Shown: positions 54,235-64,000 of the stretch, piece by piece
How positions within the stretch are numbered: position 1 is the stretch's first letter
Layout of the letters: each line of letters begins with the position of its first letter
Source of the DNA: Oryzias latipes
Taxonomy: Eukaryota > Chordata > Actinopteri > Beloniformes > Adrianichthyidae
Assembly (NCBI RefSeq): GCF_002234675.1
Contig: NC_019862.2
Span: forward strand, 22,254,160-22,318,159
Reading direction: 5' to 3'
Length of the DNA stretch: 64,000 nt
Made by a program: the position numbers and the translations under genes
Notes under the pieces: model-generated
Told to the model about the DNA's origin: nothing
Databases searched by the model: none
Seen by the model: only the letters and a program-made list of their open reading frames with translations

Positions 54235-54729
<495 letters not shown>

Positions 54730-55151
54730 TCCCGAACTGAATACTGAACTGTTACTGCGGTGCCAACAAGCTGAAAATGAGTGGTTTGGAATGGGAAAGT
54801 CATTATCAGTTCAAGAAATGAATCAATCTTGAAGAGTAACTGGAAAAAGGGAAATGTTCCTTAGGCTGAATCGCGACTTTCTGCATCCCTTCTCCAGTCG
54901 CAGAGGAATTCAGCTGTGTCAGTGTGTACTTGTTTGGGCTGCTATATTCATAAAGCTGATATGAGCTTTTTTTTTTTGTTTTTTTAATATATTAACCCAG
55001 GTTCTCAACAATTGTTTTCAAGTGAATGTACAGAAGGTTTAGGGTTTTCATTTCTGTTTTATTTAATCTACTTGTAGTAATTTTTCTGAACACAAGAAAA
55101 CAGAATCTACTTTTTGATTTTTAATGCTATCGTGTTAAAACAGAGACAAGA

Positions 55152-55157
55152 AATAAA
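55152..55157 (+). terminator. c19orf25: Polyadenylation signal of the C19orf25 homolog
   Basis: AATAAA within ACAAGAAATAAAAATGG, about 420 bp after the stop codon and followed by a T-rich stretch. Confidence 0.5.
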
Positions 55158-55159
55158 AA

Positions 55160-56120
55160 TGGAACTAATTAATTTGTAGATATTTTATTCATTTATTTTG
55201 AAAAAATTTGTTTTTATAAAACATTTTGTAGAACAATCTGTGTTTTCATGGAAACACCTTTACAGAAGCCTTCTAGAACCTTATAGTTGTTTGGGTTGGA
55301 GAAGAAATGGTGTAAAAAAAAAAGTAACCTGGGTGTTTGATAAAATAAAAGCCCAACACAATGGTTTTAAGAAAACACCACTTTTATTAGATGATGGCAT
55401 TTATAATGACACAACCTGTCTTTTTCAAATGAGTGACCAATGTGGCCTGGTACACTTACAGGTGGGAATTTGACTCGGCTACAAACTTTGATCCCGTCCT
55501 GTCTTGAACGAGGCAGTTAACAGCGGCGGTGAAGAGCTGCAGACGTTTGTTAATCTATTTGTCATGACAAGTTCAAGCTGCTAAAGTGTTGCTTTTACTC
55601 ACGTTTGTCCATTTACAGTCATTTTACTGCATCTGCTGAGGAAGAAACAGCTCAGACGGATGTTTTAGACATTATGTAAAATATCTAATGTTTAAAGTGA
55701 TCACAAGAGATTTTATGTATTCAATAAAATGCCAATTACCTTCTGGTCTCCTTCATAGTGTAGATATTTGTAACACACTTGTCTTGAAGCAAACAACTGT
55801 CTGAGAAATCAGCCTCTTTAAATAGGAAATGCTTCAATGTTTGTTTATTTAAAGACAGAATTTAGCAGCACATCACTGTCAGATTCTAAGAACAGTTGGA
55901 CTAGAAACGGATGCATTCAGGAGCGACTTGTTTTTTATCCACAAGTTGCTTCAAGAAAACTATTCAGCCCCTGAATAGATAATGTCCCGATAGTATACAG
56001 TTGAGAATATTAGTCGTCTTGTTGATCTTCCCAACCTAGCCCTACTTTCAAAGTCACACAGTAAAGCAGATATTAACATGTTGTACAGTGTTTCATTTGT
56101 GAAGTTGGAACCACGCCACA
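55160..56120. other. Intergenic DNA, no gene seen
   Basis: AT-rich DNA between the C19orf25 homolog and apc2. A 91-codon plus-strand frame at 55198-55473 has no recognisable features. No splice-linked frames were found. Confidence 0.4.
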
Positions 56121-56121
56121 C

Positions 56122-56200
56122 CAGGGCTGGGCGATATGGCCAAGAAATAAAATCTGTTTCCCCCCGATTTTAATCAATTTTTTTCTCCATCCCTTCATTC
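56122..56200 (+). repeat. hAT-type element end
   Basis: CAGGGCTGGGCGATATGGCC followed by an ATCAATTTTTT stretch is a familiar hAT-derived start in vertebrate genomes. The partner end was not found. Confidence 0.45.
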
Positions 56201-56269
56201 TCTTTAACAAAAAGGACATAAGATATTAAACAAAAAAACTGTTTTATTCGTTTGGAAGCCGGCCTGAAT

Positions 56270-56913
56270 ATAAAGGCGGTGTCACACAGCCACTACCTAC
56301 ATTTTGCACATATTGCAGGGATAAAAATTGGTCATACATGAATATAAGTCAGAAAAGTTTTGGTCTATACGTGAAATTTTCACAGATGTATTACGAATGA
56401 ACCACGGAAGAAGTACAAATAAACCACGCAAAGAACACATAAATCAACGTAAAAGCCGCACAATACAGTGTTGTGTAGGAACTGTGTGGGATTATTGTGC
56501 TGTGTGTGTGTGCATTCATAAATTGAATAGTGATTTGTGCGTTAATTACATAATTTTAACGTTTTATGTGCGCCGTATACCTGATATAAACATTTACATC
56601 AATGCCACATGTGTAAAAAGTTTGTTACACACACACATGGACATTCGTTGAACGGTCTTGGAAAGCCACAAATGTACGAATGCAGTCATGCAAAAATCGT
56701 GCACTATTGCGTTAAGATTTACAGGATGATTGCGTCTAAACTATGTAAAGTACGCATGAGCTGCTTAATTCTCAGCCAATTGAACAGTTCAAAATTTAAT
56801 TCACATAAACACTCATTGGCTGGAAACCCTAACGAAAACCTGTGCACATCGACTAACAGATGTGGGAAATGTTCAAAAGGTATGTAGTGGCTGTGTGACA
56901 CGGATCTAAGGTG
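56270..56913 (+). repeat. MITE family A copy with terminal inverted repeats
   Basis: AAAGGCGGTGTCACACAGCCAC at the left is mirrored by GTGGCTGTGTGACACGGATC at the right. About 640 bp, with the same interior blocks as 33286-33745 and, inverted, 40858-41424. The plus-strand frames in it are not genes. The rest of the stretch to 57925 is AT-rich. Confidence 0.7.
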
Positions 56914-57925
56914 CAACTAAATACAAGCTGTAAAAATGTTTGTAAAACAGGTGAACGCTACACCTAATTTAAACCCGTGTGTGCTGGCAGGTTTGTAGGT
57001 TAAAGTTAACTAGAAAGCTTCTGTTTTTAGCCGTTTGCCTTCACTGCTGCTAGCAACATATAGCAATAGTCTATTAGCTTTTTATCTGATTTATAGAACA
57101 GACAAAATGGAAGATTCATGTTTTGGAAGAAGTTTTTACCTGCTGAGTTTTTTGTATATATCAGCCTGACAATTGGATTGCTACTAAGTAGCATTGTGGA
57201 ATCATCTTTACTGCCATAATGATAATAAACAAGTGTAGTGGAATAAAAACATTTACATTTTTTAACCTCTTAAGACTTGCCGTTCCTATGCATTGACATT
57301 CCATTTTGGGTTAAATATAATCCCAGTTGTTAATTCTGCTTAACTGATGACATGTTTAGAAGGTTAGGTCAAATAGAGTCTTTAGACGTGCTGCTAAAGC
57401 AAAAAGAATAAAGTCTTGATTGCATTTCACCAGACTGATGACTGGTTACAGATGCAAATTCTGGGGGGAATAAAAGATTAATTTCTTGAAATCTCATGAC
57501 TAAGATTCAAACTCCTGTCGAAATTTTTCCCAGACAGGTTGAGCAAGAGATTCTTCATTTAGTCTCAAATCCGCCACGATTTAGTCTTATACCTTGCACT
57601 TTCTGATTCATGCAAACTTTATAGGGAAGGGTTTAATCCAAGTTTGAGGAAACTTTAAAAACTCATTTTTGTTGTTCAAAACTTTTAAACATTCCTGCAA
57701 GACAGAATACCAAGAATGGAATTTGCTTCTAAAAAGTTGTTAAGGAAGTACTTTAGGAAGTACTTTTAGAAAGTTGTCAAACAGTGCAGACCATATGTAT
57801 GCAAGTAAGCCAGTCAGGTTAGGGTATGTGCTACTGTGTATCGAGGGGGAAATGGAATTTCTAAACATGTTAACAGGTATACATTTGTAGAAATAATCAG
57901 TGAAAGGAAATAGATTTGTTACCAA

Positions 57926-58394
57926 ACTATTGACTGTATAGGAGAACTGGATCCAGTGAGTGTGATGTCATCCATAGAAGATGACTCGTTTCCGCCTCCA
58001 ACAAAATGAAGTCAATTTGGTCGCTGTTTTTGGCGTTATACGGACGTTACCGTCTTGGAATTGGACAATGTCACCAAGCATTGATTGGTCTGAATTGTGC
58101 TGAGTCGACATTTCTATGGCAACCAGTGAGCAGGTTGGAAGTCCACACCCCTACCACTTGAAATCTAGCTTGGAATAATCTGTCAATCAGATGTTTCGAA
58201 CGTTCGACTTGACACCAAATATTTTTATTGAGGCACCTGATTGGCCAGTTTATAATTTTAATAATTTTTCACTACAGAAAAAATATCGTTAAAAAATTAG
58301 GATAGAAGTCTGGGATTTGGCTTCTTGGAGTTCCTATTTGCAACGGGAAGTTGGAGGGGGTTACTCGGTTTAGTTCTCTTATACCCTCAATGTG
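57926..58394 (+). repeat. MITE family B copy
   Basis: ATTGACTGTATAGGAGAACTGG at the left is mirrored by GTTTAGTTCTCTTATACCCTCAAT at the right. The interior GTGATGTCATCCATAG, CATTTCTATGGCAACCAG and CACACCCCTACCACTTG matches the other copies and contains a CRE-like GATGTCATC. Confidence 0.65.
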
Positions 58395-60464
58395 CCAAAC
58401 TAAAGCATCAGAATCACCAGGGGTTTGTTTTCAGGGGACATTCCAAAATATAGCACAAAAAGTCCAACTTTCAATAACAAATGAAATGCACAGCTTTAAG
58501 ATATTTCCTGTCGTTATGCATATCTGTCCACCCGAAACCCATTAATTGCTAAGAACATTTTGACAAACTCAACAGTAAACGGTACCTGAATCTAGCAGCA
58601 AACACAAACAATATGGTCAAAGCATAAACAGAGGCATTTGTTGCATTGTTCATCTATAACAGTTTGTTTACAGGTCTTTGCAGCACAAGAATAAAGGTCT
58701 TAAGAAGATATATTTCCACTGAACAATATCCGTGACCCCCGCAGGGTTTATGGGAGTTTAGTTGTGTGTACCGTCAGTGAGTATATTAGCATGCTTTCAG
58801 GGGGTAACACACCAGGAAGCTTCTGTTTACCTGCATGATATTTACAGTACTGATTGAGACACACAAAATGCTGAAGGTTAAGGGATCCGAAGCTTTATAG
58901 TTCAAAAATGTCAAAAAAAAAGGTGTTGATTTACTGTCTTGTTTTAGATTCACATTGCTTGCCGTAATACTTTCTCTCATGGTAGTTTGGGCTATGTGAA
59001 TAAAATTTTACATTATTTATTTTATGTAAACATAACATGTTATTTGGATTTTACTAGCAATATAAACTAAAAGCTTTTTTTTAATAAAAGGTTTTTTGCA
59101 CTAATATGGTTATATAATGAAATTCCACTACCCTAAAATACTGTGCTAGGGTATTTATTTACTAAAATTGCCAAATTTAGTGTTTTTATAGGATATTTCT
59201 TTTCAAGTTGGCTTTAACAAAACACTTTTTACTAGTGTCATAAGTCAAAGCAGTGCAGACACTGGGTTTGGATAATCAAGGGGAGATTTTAATGAGAAGC
59301 TAGCAGCTGCTTAGTCTAGGAGCCACCATTGTAGAGCACTTTAAGTAAACTGAAACACATTATGACACCACATTCATTTTGCATCCAAAAACCTTTTTTG
59401 TGAGTAAGAGCTTGCAGCATGTGTCATGCTAGGTCTCCCGTGGACAATGCTAACACCAGAAAATCCCCAGGCTCCAAAAACTTGACTTCCATTGCAAGAT
59501 AGCATTGCATGTTAATGGAAAAGCAATTACTGGTAGTCAATTTCTACATGAGAAATCCCTTTTTATCTTTCAAACCGATAGGCCGACCACTATTGTGTAA
59601 TATGATTTGGTGCAAACCCACTTTACAAAAAAAACTTTTTGGGTGGATTGGTGTCCTAACAGATGTGTGAAGAAATAATTCGTTTTTTGTTTTTCATAAC
59701 TGCCCTGGTATTATCAACAAATACATACCAATGCCCAAACCTTACCAACGCTTTTGACACATAATTGGATGTAGGACTAAAATTAGCAATCCACCCAATT
59801 AGTTTAGACTTAACTTTTGGTAACAAGACAGTAAAACATCAACACCTTTTGTAGGAACACATGTATCCTCAAATTCTCACAATGTTTGTAAAACCGTATC
59901 AAACTGCTGAAGTTAGGACTCAACATTTGGATGTGTTTAATATAAAAAACAGGCTTATTGGAATTGTAAATTTGTATACTAAAATAAAGTTTGTTGCCAC
60001 AGTTTCCACTGTTTTTTGGGGGGATCCAATCAAGTTCTTCAAAAGTTTGCATAAAACAGTTTTTCTGTAAAGAAGGGTGATGAGAACTCGTGCTAAAAGA
60101 AAGAAACCTACCTGCTACTTTGTGTTTTTTTTACCACTTTTTCTACCAGGCGATGGTTATTCAACTAATACAAAACAAGTATAAAAAGATGCACTTTTTG
60201 GGTGAAATGTCTTTTTGTGTCTTTTCTACAGTGCATCTCAAACAGTTTTTGGGATGCTGTTCTTGTCTGATTCAAATAAAATGCATATATCCAACTTGGT
60301 ATGAATTGGAGATGGAAGCTCTCTTCCATTGTTCAGAGAGGGCAATTTGAATACAATAAATTAATAGGGAAAGGGGCAATACCCGAGGTAAAAGACTAAG
60401 TGGTCATTGTGTCCATCTGAGTTCAGGAGTCATTCGTGTGTCAACTTGTAATCCCATAATTGAC
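58395..60464 (-). other. apc2: apc2 downstream region and probable 3' untranslated region
   Basis: AT-rich DNA left of the apc2 stop. Candidate minus-strand AATAAA signals are at about 59016 and 59154, so the transcript may extend up to 1.4 kb past the stop. No other gene or repeat family was identified. Confidence 0.4.
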
Positions 60465-63400
60465 CTACATTTCTTTTTTAACCTCAGGCTTCTCACATAT
60501 TGTAGCTGCTTGACTTTGTGGATCTTGGAGGCAGCCAAAAATAGGGCTGGGGATGTAGTTAAATGGTGTAACTCGAGCGGCCTTGCTTGGGGATCCTTGG
60601 CGGAAAGTGACAACTCCACCATTATGGCTTTCTGCCATTCCTGTGGTATTGTGACTCCTATGCGAGCCATCAGACTCTGTGTCCTGAAGAGTACTCCCAG
60701 AAGTGGTGTTAATCTTTCTGAGGAGAGCCATTTTTGTTACTTCTTCTGCCATCCCTGGCACTGTTTCTGCCGTCGGAGATGTGCTCGAGTGGGTCTTATT
60801 GGAAAGATCTTCCGTCTGAACAATTGCGTCACTCGTCTTGCGAGATGCAAGTAGAATCGTTGGCAATTTTCCTGGGAGTCCTTTAGGTTTTGGCTTTTCC
60901 CCATCAGGAGAAGGCACCAGAGGTAATGCATTTGCTGGCAAAGAACTTTTCAAGACCTGGGGTACATCTTCATCTCTAATTCTTTTCCAAGTGGCTCGAT
61001 CCTTAAGTCGGGACATGGATCTCTGCCCTTTCTTCTTTGTGTCATCTTCGCTCTTTGCTCTTCCACTGGAATCCGATGAAGATGAGCGCAAAGAAGAACG
61101 GCTGGTCACTCGACTGAGTATGTTTATACTTGGAGATGAGGCATGGCGTTTAAATGTATCTTTGTCTTGTTGCTTTTTCCCTCCAGATGTTCTGGCAGGC
61201 CCATTTCTCTCTGCCATCCTACAGGGACTTTCAGAGCTAGTTCTCCTGGCTGCCCGCTTTGTTAGATCCCTTTCACTAGATGTTGCTCTTGACAGCGTAG
61301 AAGTCTGCTTCTGAAGGCCTTGAGTAGGCTTCTGATCTTGCCATGTTTGTGGAGGATCTTTTACTTGCACTCTTTTTGGGGCTTGCACTGTGGCCTTGAG
61401 TTCCTGGCAGCGTGACGAGCAAAGGAAGACGGCTGGAGCTCCAGGAACTGCTCTACGAGGCGACCCATTCTGTGATCCTGGCATGTTGCGAGGACAGCTG
61501 TCCCGCCTTAGCGCAGTTTTTGATTCCTTTATGAAAGTCAGTTGTCTCAAGAATCCACTGCGGTCAGACTCACTACCATTTGAATGGACAGAGGTCATCC
61601 TAACTAGGTCAAATTTATTTACCGGTGCCATCCTTTTACCATTGACCTGACTAATTTGCCTATTTACTGTATGGTTAGTCACCAATGGTGACAGTGGTCT
61701 GGGTTGTTTGGTTGAAGTGTGCATGAAAGGAATTCGAACAGGTGACTTCTGTGTTTTTGGTGGTGGAGATTTCTCATTTTTGTTAACTACAGGAGAGCGC
61801 CCCTTTCTTTCAGGGGGACTACTTACTGATGAACCACTAGGTGATGTTGTACTCTTTTTCTCAATGGCTTTATTAGTCTGAGTTGGTGATGTTATTTTCT
61901 TCTGCGACTGCTTAGATGGCGTGGAACTCTGTGATGACCCAGACCCAGAGGATGAGCTTTTTGGTATCCTTGGAGGTGGAGTGTAGCTCCTCTTTGGAAG
62001 AGACAGCTCAGTGTCTTGGGGATGGCCTAGTCTGTGAAGGCTCTTAGATCTATGCTGAGCAAGATTTGGGTTCTTTGGAGCATCTGTCTTTGTAGACACT
62101 TTTCGTGGAGGAGGTCTTTGTGATGGCGCTGTCTCTTTTTTTGGTGTATAGATCACCGTCCTGCCTCTAAGAACCACTGGTAGGTTTGGAACTGGCTTGC
62201 GCGGTGCAAAATCCAGAGGTTTATTTGCGTTTTTATCCTTAGCAAACTTTCGTTCTTTTGGTGTGAAGCTAGACGTTGACATGAACGATAAAACAGACTC
62301 AGTCTCTTCTGAGGATTGCTCTTGAGACTTTGATGCCTGTAACCCAGTCACGACACAGTTAGCACCTTCCTGAATGGCTCTCCATTCAACACTGTTGAGG
62401 TCAGAATCATTATCCCATGCCATTTCGTCACTGTCCATATCTTCATCCAAGTCCCATCCATCAAAGGCCCTCTGTTTTTGAGTATTTTCTCCCTTCTTCT
62501 TCCTGGAAACCACCTTCCTTCTCTGCTTTGGCATGGCAGAGGTTATACATTTCTGAAGAAGGTCATCTTCGGAGTCCATGCTGACAGAGCTTGGGGAGCT
62601 TTGTTCCTCACATTGATGGAGAATGGTCATAGGCTTTGATTGTTGTGTTGTGTTCAGTGTTTTGTTGTGTCTGTTCTTGTACATTATTTGCTGTGCTTTC
62701 GATTTTTGATTATCAAATTCAGCATCACTGAGTGAGCTTAGAGAGGAGCTGAGTGAGTAACATGCTGGCAATTCATCCCTCATCAGATTTTGTTTTATCC
62801 TCTGAAACCCTCTGGGATTTCCTAAGGGATTATCTGTCCTGCCTATATTTGTCATGCTCCGAGAGAGTGTATTTCTACTTGCTTCCCTACTTTGTTTTCT
62901 GCTGGTTCGTTTTACGACCTCTTCATCATCAAAGAAACTGTTGCTATCCTCTGAAGAATTTGTCATCTGTCGAAATATCGTTTTCCCTTTTTGTGATGTT
63001 GCATTTGGGCTACTTGCTCCATTTTGCTTTATGTTTGGTAGGTCACATTTTCTGATAGGAACTTGACCTTGTCGTCTCTTTTGCTGAATAGGAGACTGCT
63101 CGCGATGTTTTTGGCTTGCCACTCTGTCGGCCACTTCTTTGCTTTGCATTAGTATTTTTTGAGTGGAAATCACATGTTTGCTTCTCCGACTCATTTGTTT
63201 CTCAGGTGAGTGGTTCACCCTGTTGGGTTTGTGAAAGTGCGAGAAGATCCTCAAGTCTTCAATTCTTTTTGCCTCATTGTCCGTCAGATCCTGCTTGCTC
63301 AGACCCTTGGCTGTGCAGTCTTTAGCCCCTCGTTCTCTCATGGGATACTGAAGTGTTTCATCACTTAGTGAAGTTGTGCTGGAAAAGTATACTGCTGTAC

Positions 63401-64000
63401 CCTCTGCAGAATCAGTATAGGACGAATCATCACATTTTTGGTCCTTTTGTGGTATGACAATTCTTCTCCCAGGATACATCTGAGTTTTACCATTCGGAAG
63501 CATCATATAAACAGGGAGATGTATCGGCTTTCGGATCTGGGAATTGAGTATATGCGGAGGAACAGTGGTCATCAGCGAAGGCCTTATTTTTCTAAACTTA
63601 GAGGGCATTGCTGAATTGATGCACTCTTTTAAGATTTCTATATCGTCATCCGAGTTTCCTTCACTGTTTCGCTCTCCATTGTCAAATCCTTGCTCATCCT
63701 CATCAGGATGTGCAAGATTTGTATCATTTTGTTGCAGCAAAGGTGTTAATTTCAGCTCAACATCTTTTTGTATGTAGTGTTCGTGAAGGGGCAGAGCACT
63801 TAAGCTGGAAGCGCAAGAAAAATTCTCGATAGGCTTTTCTACTGTGAAGTAGATCATAGTGTCAAGATCAGGTGGAAGGTTGAATCTCTCTTTGGAGTCT
63901 GTTATCTCCATGAACTTTCGCAGACTGCTTTCCCATTGCCCTGCTATGCCTGTGCCCTGTGCCTCAGTTCCATTTGACTCAACACAGCAAGGAGTTTTGC
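60465..64000 (-). CDS. apc2: Adenomatous polyposis coli 2 (APC2), last-exon part, 5' end outside window
   Basis: APC2 is a scaffold of the beta-catenin destruction complex and a microtubule regulator, mainly neuronal. The frame is open from the right edge to the stop at 60465, about 1178 codons; it lacks the Armadillo repeats, which lie upstream. Two axin-binding SAMP repeats are clear (CINSAMPSKFRK at about 63603-63614 and CITSAMPKQRRK at about 62529-62540). Three diverged 20-residue beta-catenin repeats are seen (VEKPIENFSCASSLSAL; AEGTAVYFSSTTSLSDE; ACYSLSSSLSSLSDAEF). A Ser/Pro/Lys-rich basic region and the conserved VTPFNYIPSP near the C-terminus follow. The protein ends KKEM with no PDZ ligand. 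The ATG at 63911 is internal, not the start. Confidence 0.93.
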   Translation of the reverse strand, partial: KTPCCVESNGTEAQGTGIAGQWESSLRKFMEITDSKERFNLPPDLDTMIYFTVEKPIENFSCASSLSALPLHEHYIQKDVELKLTPLLQQNDTNLAHPDEDEQGFDNGERNSEGNSDDDIEILKECINSAMPSKFRKIRPSLMTTVPPHILNSQIRKPIHLPVYMMLPNGKTQMYPGRRIVIPQKDQKCDDSSYTDSAEGTAVYFSSTTSLSDETLQYPMRERGAKDCTAKGLSKQDLTDNEAKRIEDLRIFSHFHKPNRVNHSPEKQMSRRSKHVISTQKILMQSKEVADRVASQKHREQSPIQQKRRQGQVPIRKCDLPNIKQNGASSPNATSQKGKTIFRQMTNSSEDSNSFFDDEEVVKRTSRKQSREASRNTLSRSMTNIGRTDNPLGNPRGFQRIKQNLMRDELPACYSLSSSLSSLSDAEFDNQKSKAQQIMYKNRHNKTLNTTQQSKPMTILHQCEEQSSPSSVSMDSEDDLLQKCITSAMPKQRRKVVSRKKKGENTQKQRAFDGWDLDEDMDSDEMAWDNDSDLNSVEWRAIQEGANCVVTGLQASKSQEQSSEETESVLSFMSTSSFTPKERKFAKDKNANKPLDFAPRKPVPNLPVVLRGRTVIYTPKKETAPSQRPPPRKVSTKTDAPKNPNLAQHRSKSLHRLGHPQDTELSLPKRSYTPPPRIPKSSSSGSGSSQSSTPSKQSQKKITSPTQTNKAIEKKSTTSPSGSSVSSPPERKGRSPVVNKNEKSPPPKTQKSPVRIPFMHTSTKQPRPLSPLVTNHTVNRQISQVNGKRMAPVNKFDLVRMTSVHSNGSESDRSGFLRQLTFIKESKTALRRDSCPRNMPGSQNGSPRRAVPGAPAVFLCSSRCQELKATVQAPKRVQVKDPPQTWQDQKPTQGLQKQTSTLSRATSSERDLTKRAARRTSSESPCRMAERNGPARTSGGKKQQDKDTFKRHASSPSINILSRVTSRSSLRSSSSDSSGRAKSEDDTKKKGQRSMSRLKDRATWKRIRDEDVPQVLKSSLPANALPLVPSPDGEKPKPKGLPGKLPTILLASRKTSDAIVQTEDLSNKTHSSTSPTAETVPGMAEEVTKMALLRKINTTSGSTLQDTESDGSHRSHNTTGMAESHNGGVVTFRQGSPSKAARVTPFNYIPSPIFGCLQDPQSQAATICEKPEVKKEM

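Noticed and set aside
60838-61314. 158-codon plus-strand frame
   Set aside because: It is antisense to the apc2 last exon, whose frame is clearly the coding one.
63909-63911. ATG as the apc2 start
   Set aside because: The frame is open to the window edge with WESSLRKFM-like sequence before it, so this Met is internal.

Overview
The window looks like vertebrate, specifically ray-finned (teleost) fish, genomic DNA. Genes have short coding exons with GT-AG introns, the intergenic DNA is AT-rich, and the repeats are fish-like (an L2-clade LINE ending in CTTGC units, hAT-type elements, MITEs, tRNA-derived SINEs). I cannot name the species. All gene names come from recognising protein families and from reading frames that stay open across splice junctions; no database was searched.

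Layout. (1) About 1.6-27 kb, minus strand: tut4 (zcchc11), a terminal uridylyltransferase. I could place 27 exons in one continuous frame, missing only the last C-terminal exon(s), which lie left of the window. Its longest intron (6.6-13.6 kb) holds a hAT transposase remnant and an L2 LINE that is itself split by a 1.9-kb hAT-like element. (2) 27.5-31.7 kb, plus strand: gpx7, three exons, behind a tandemly duplicated promoter segment. (3) 34.9-36.6 kb, minus strand: one IFIT (interferon-induced TPR) gene with an ISRE-like site upstream. (4) 41.7-52 kb, plus strand: reep6, an ER membrane-shaping protein. (5) 53.5-55.2 kb, plus strand: a homolog of human C19orf25 (UPF0449), whose intron appears to be of the rare GC-AG type. 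(6) 60.5 kb to the right edge, minus strand: the large last exon of apc2, open to the window end.

The two halves match two human neighbourhoods, TUT4-GPX7 (1p32.3) and REEP6-C19orf25-APC2 (19p13.3), with the IFIT gene (human cluster on 10q23) at the junction. The genes do not form one pathway.

Between genes the window is rich in small transposons. I found at least five recurring MITE-like families (called A to E here), several copies nested in one another, plus hAT ends, two SINEs, LINE fragments, a 28-bp minisatellite and microsatellites. Family C carries a short conserved acidic reading frame. I saw no rRNA, functional tRNA, CRISPR array or viral gene. I found no convincing new molecular system; the best leads are the duplicated gpx7 promoter, the GC-AG intron, the ORF-bearing family C and the nested LINE/hAT locus.
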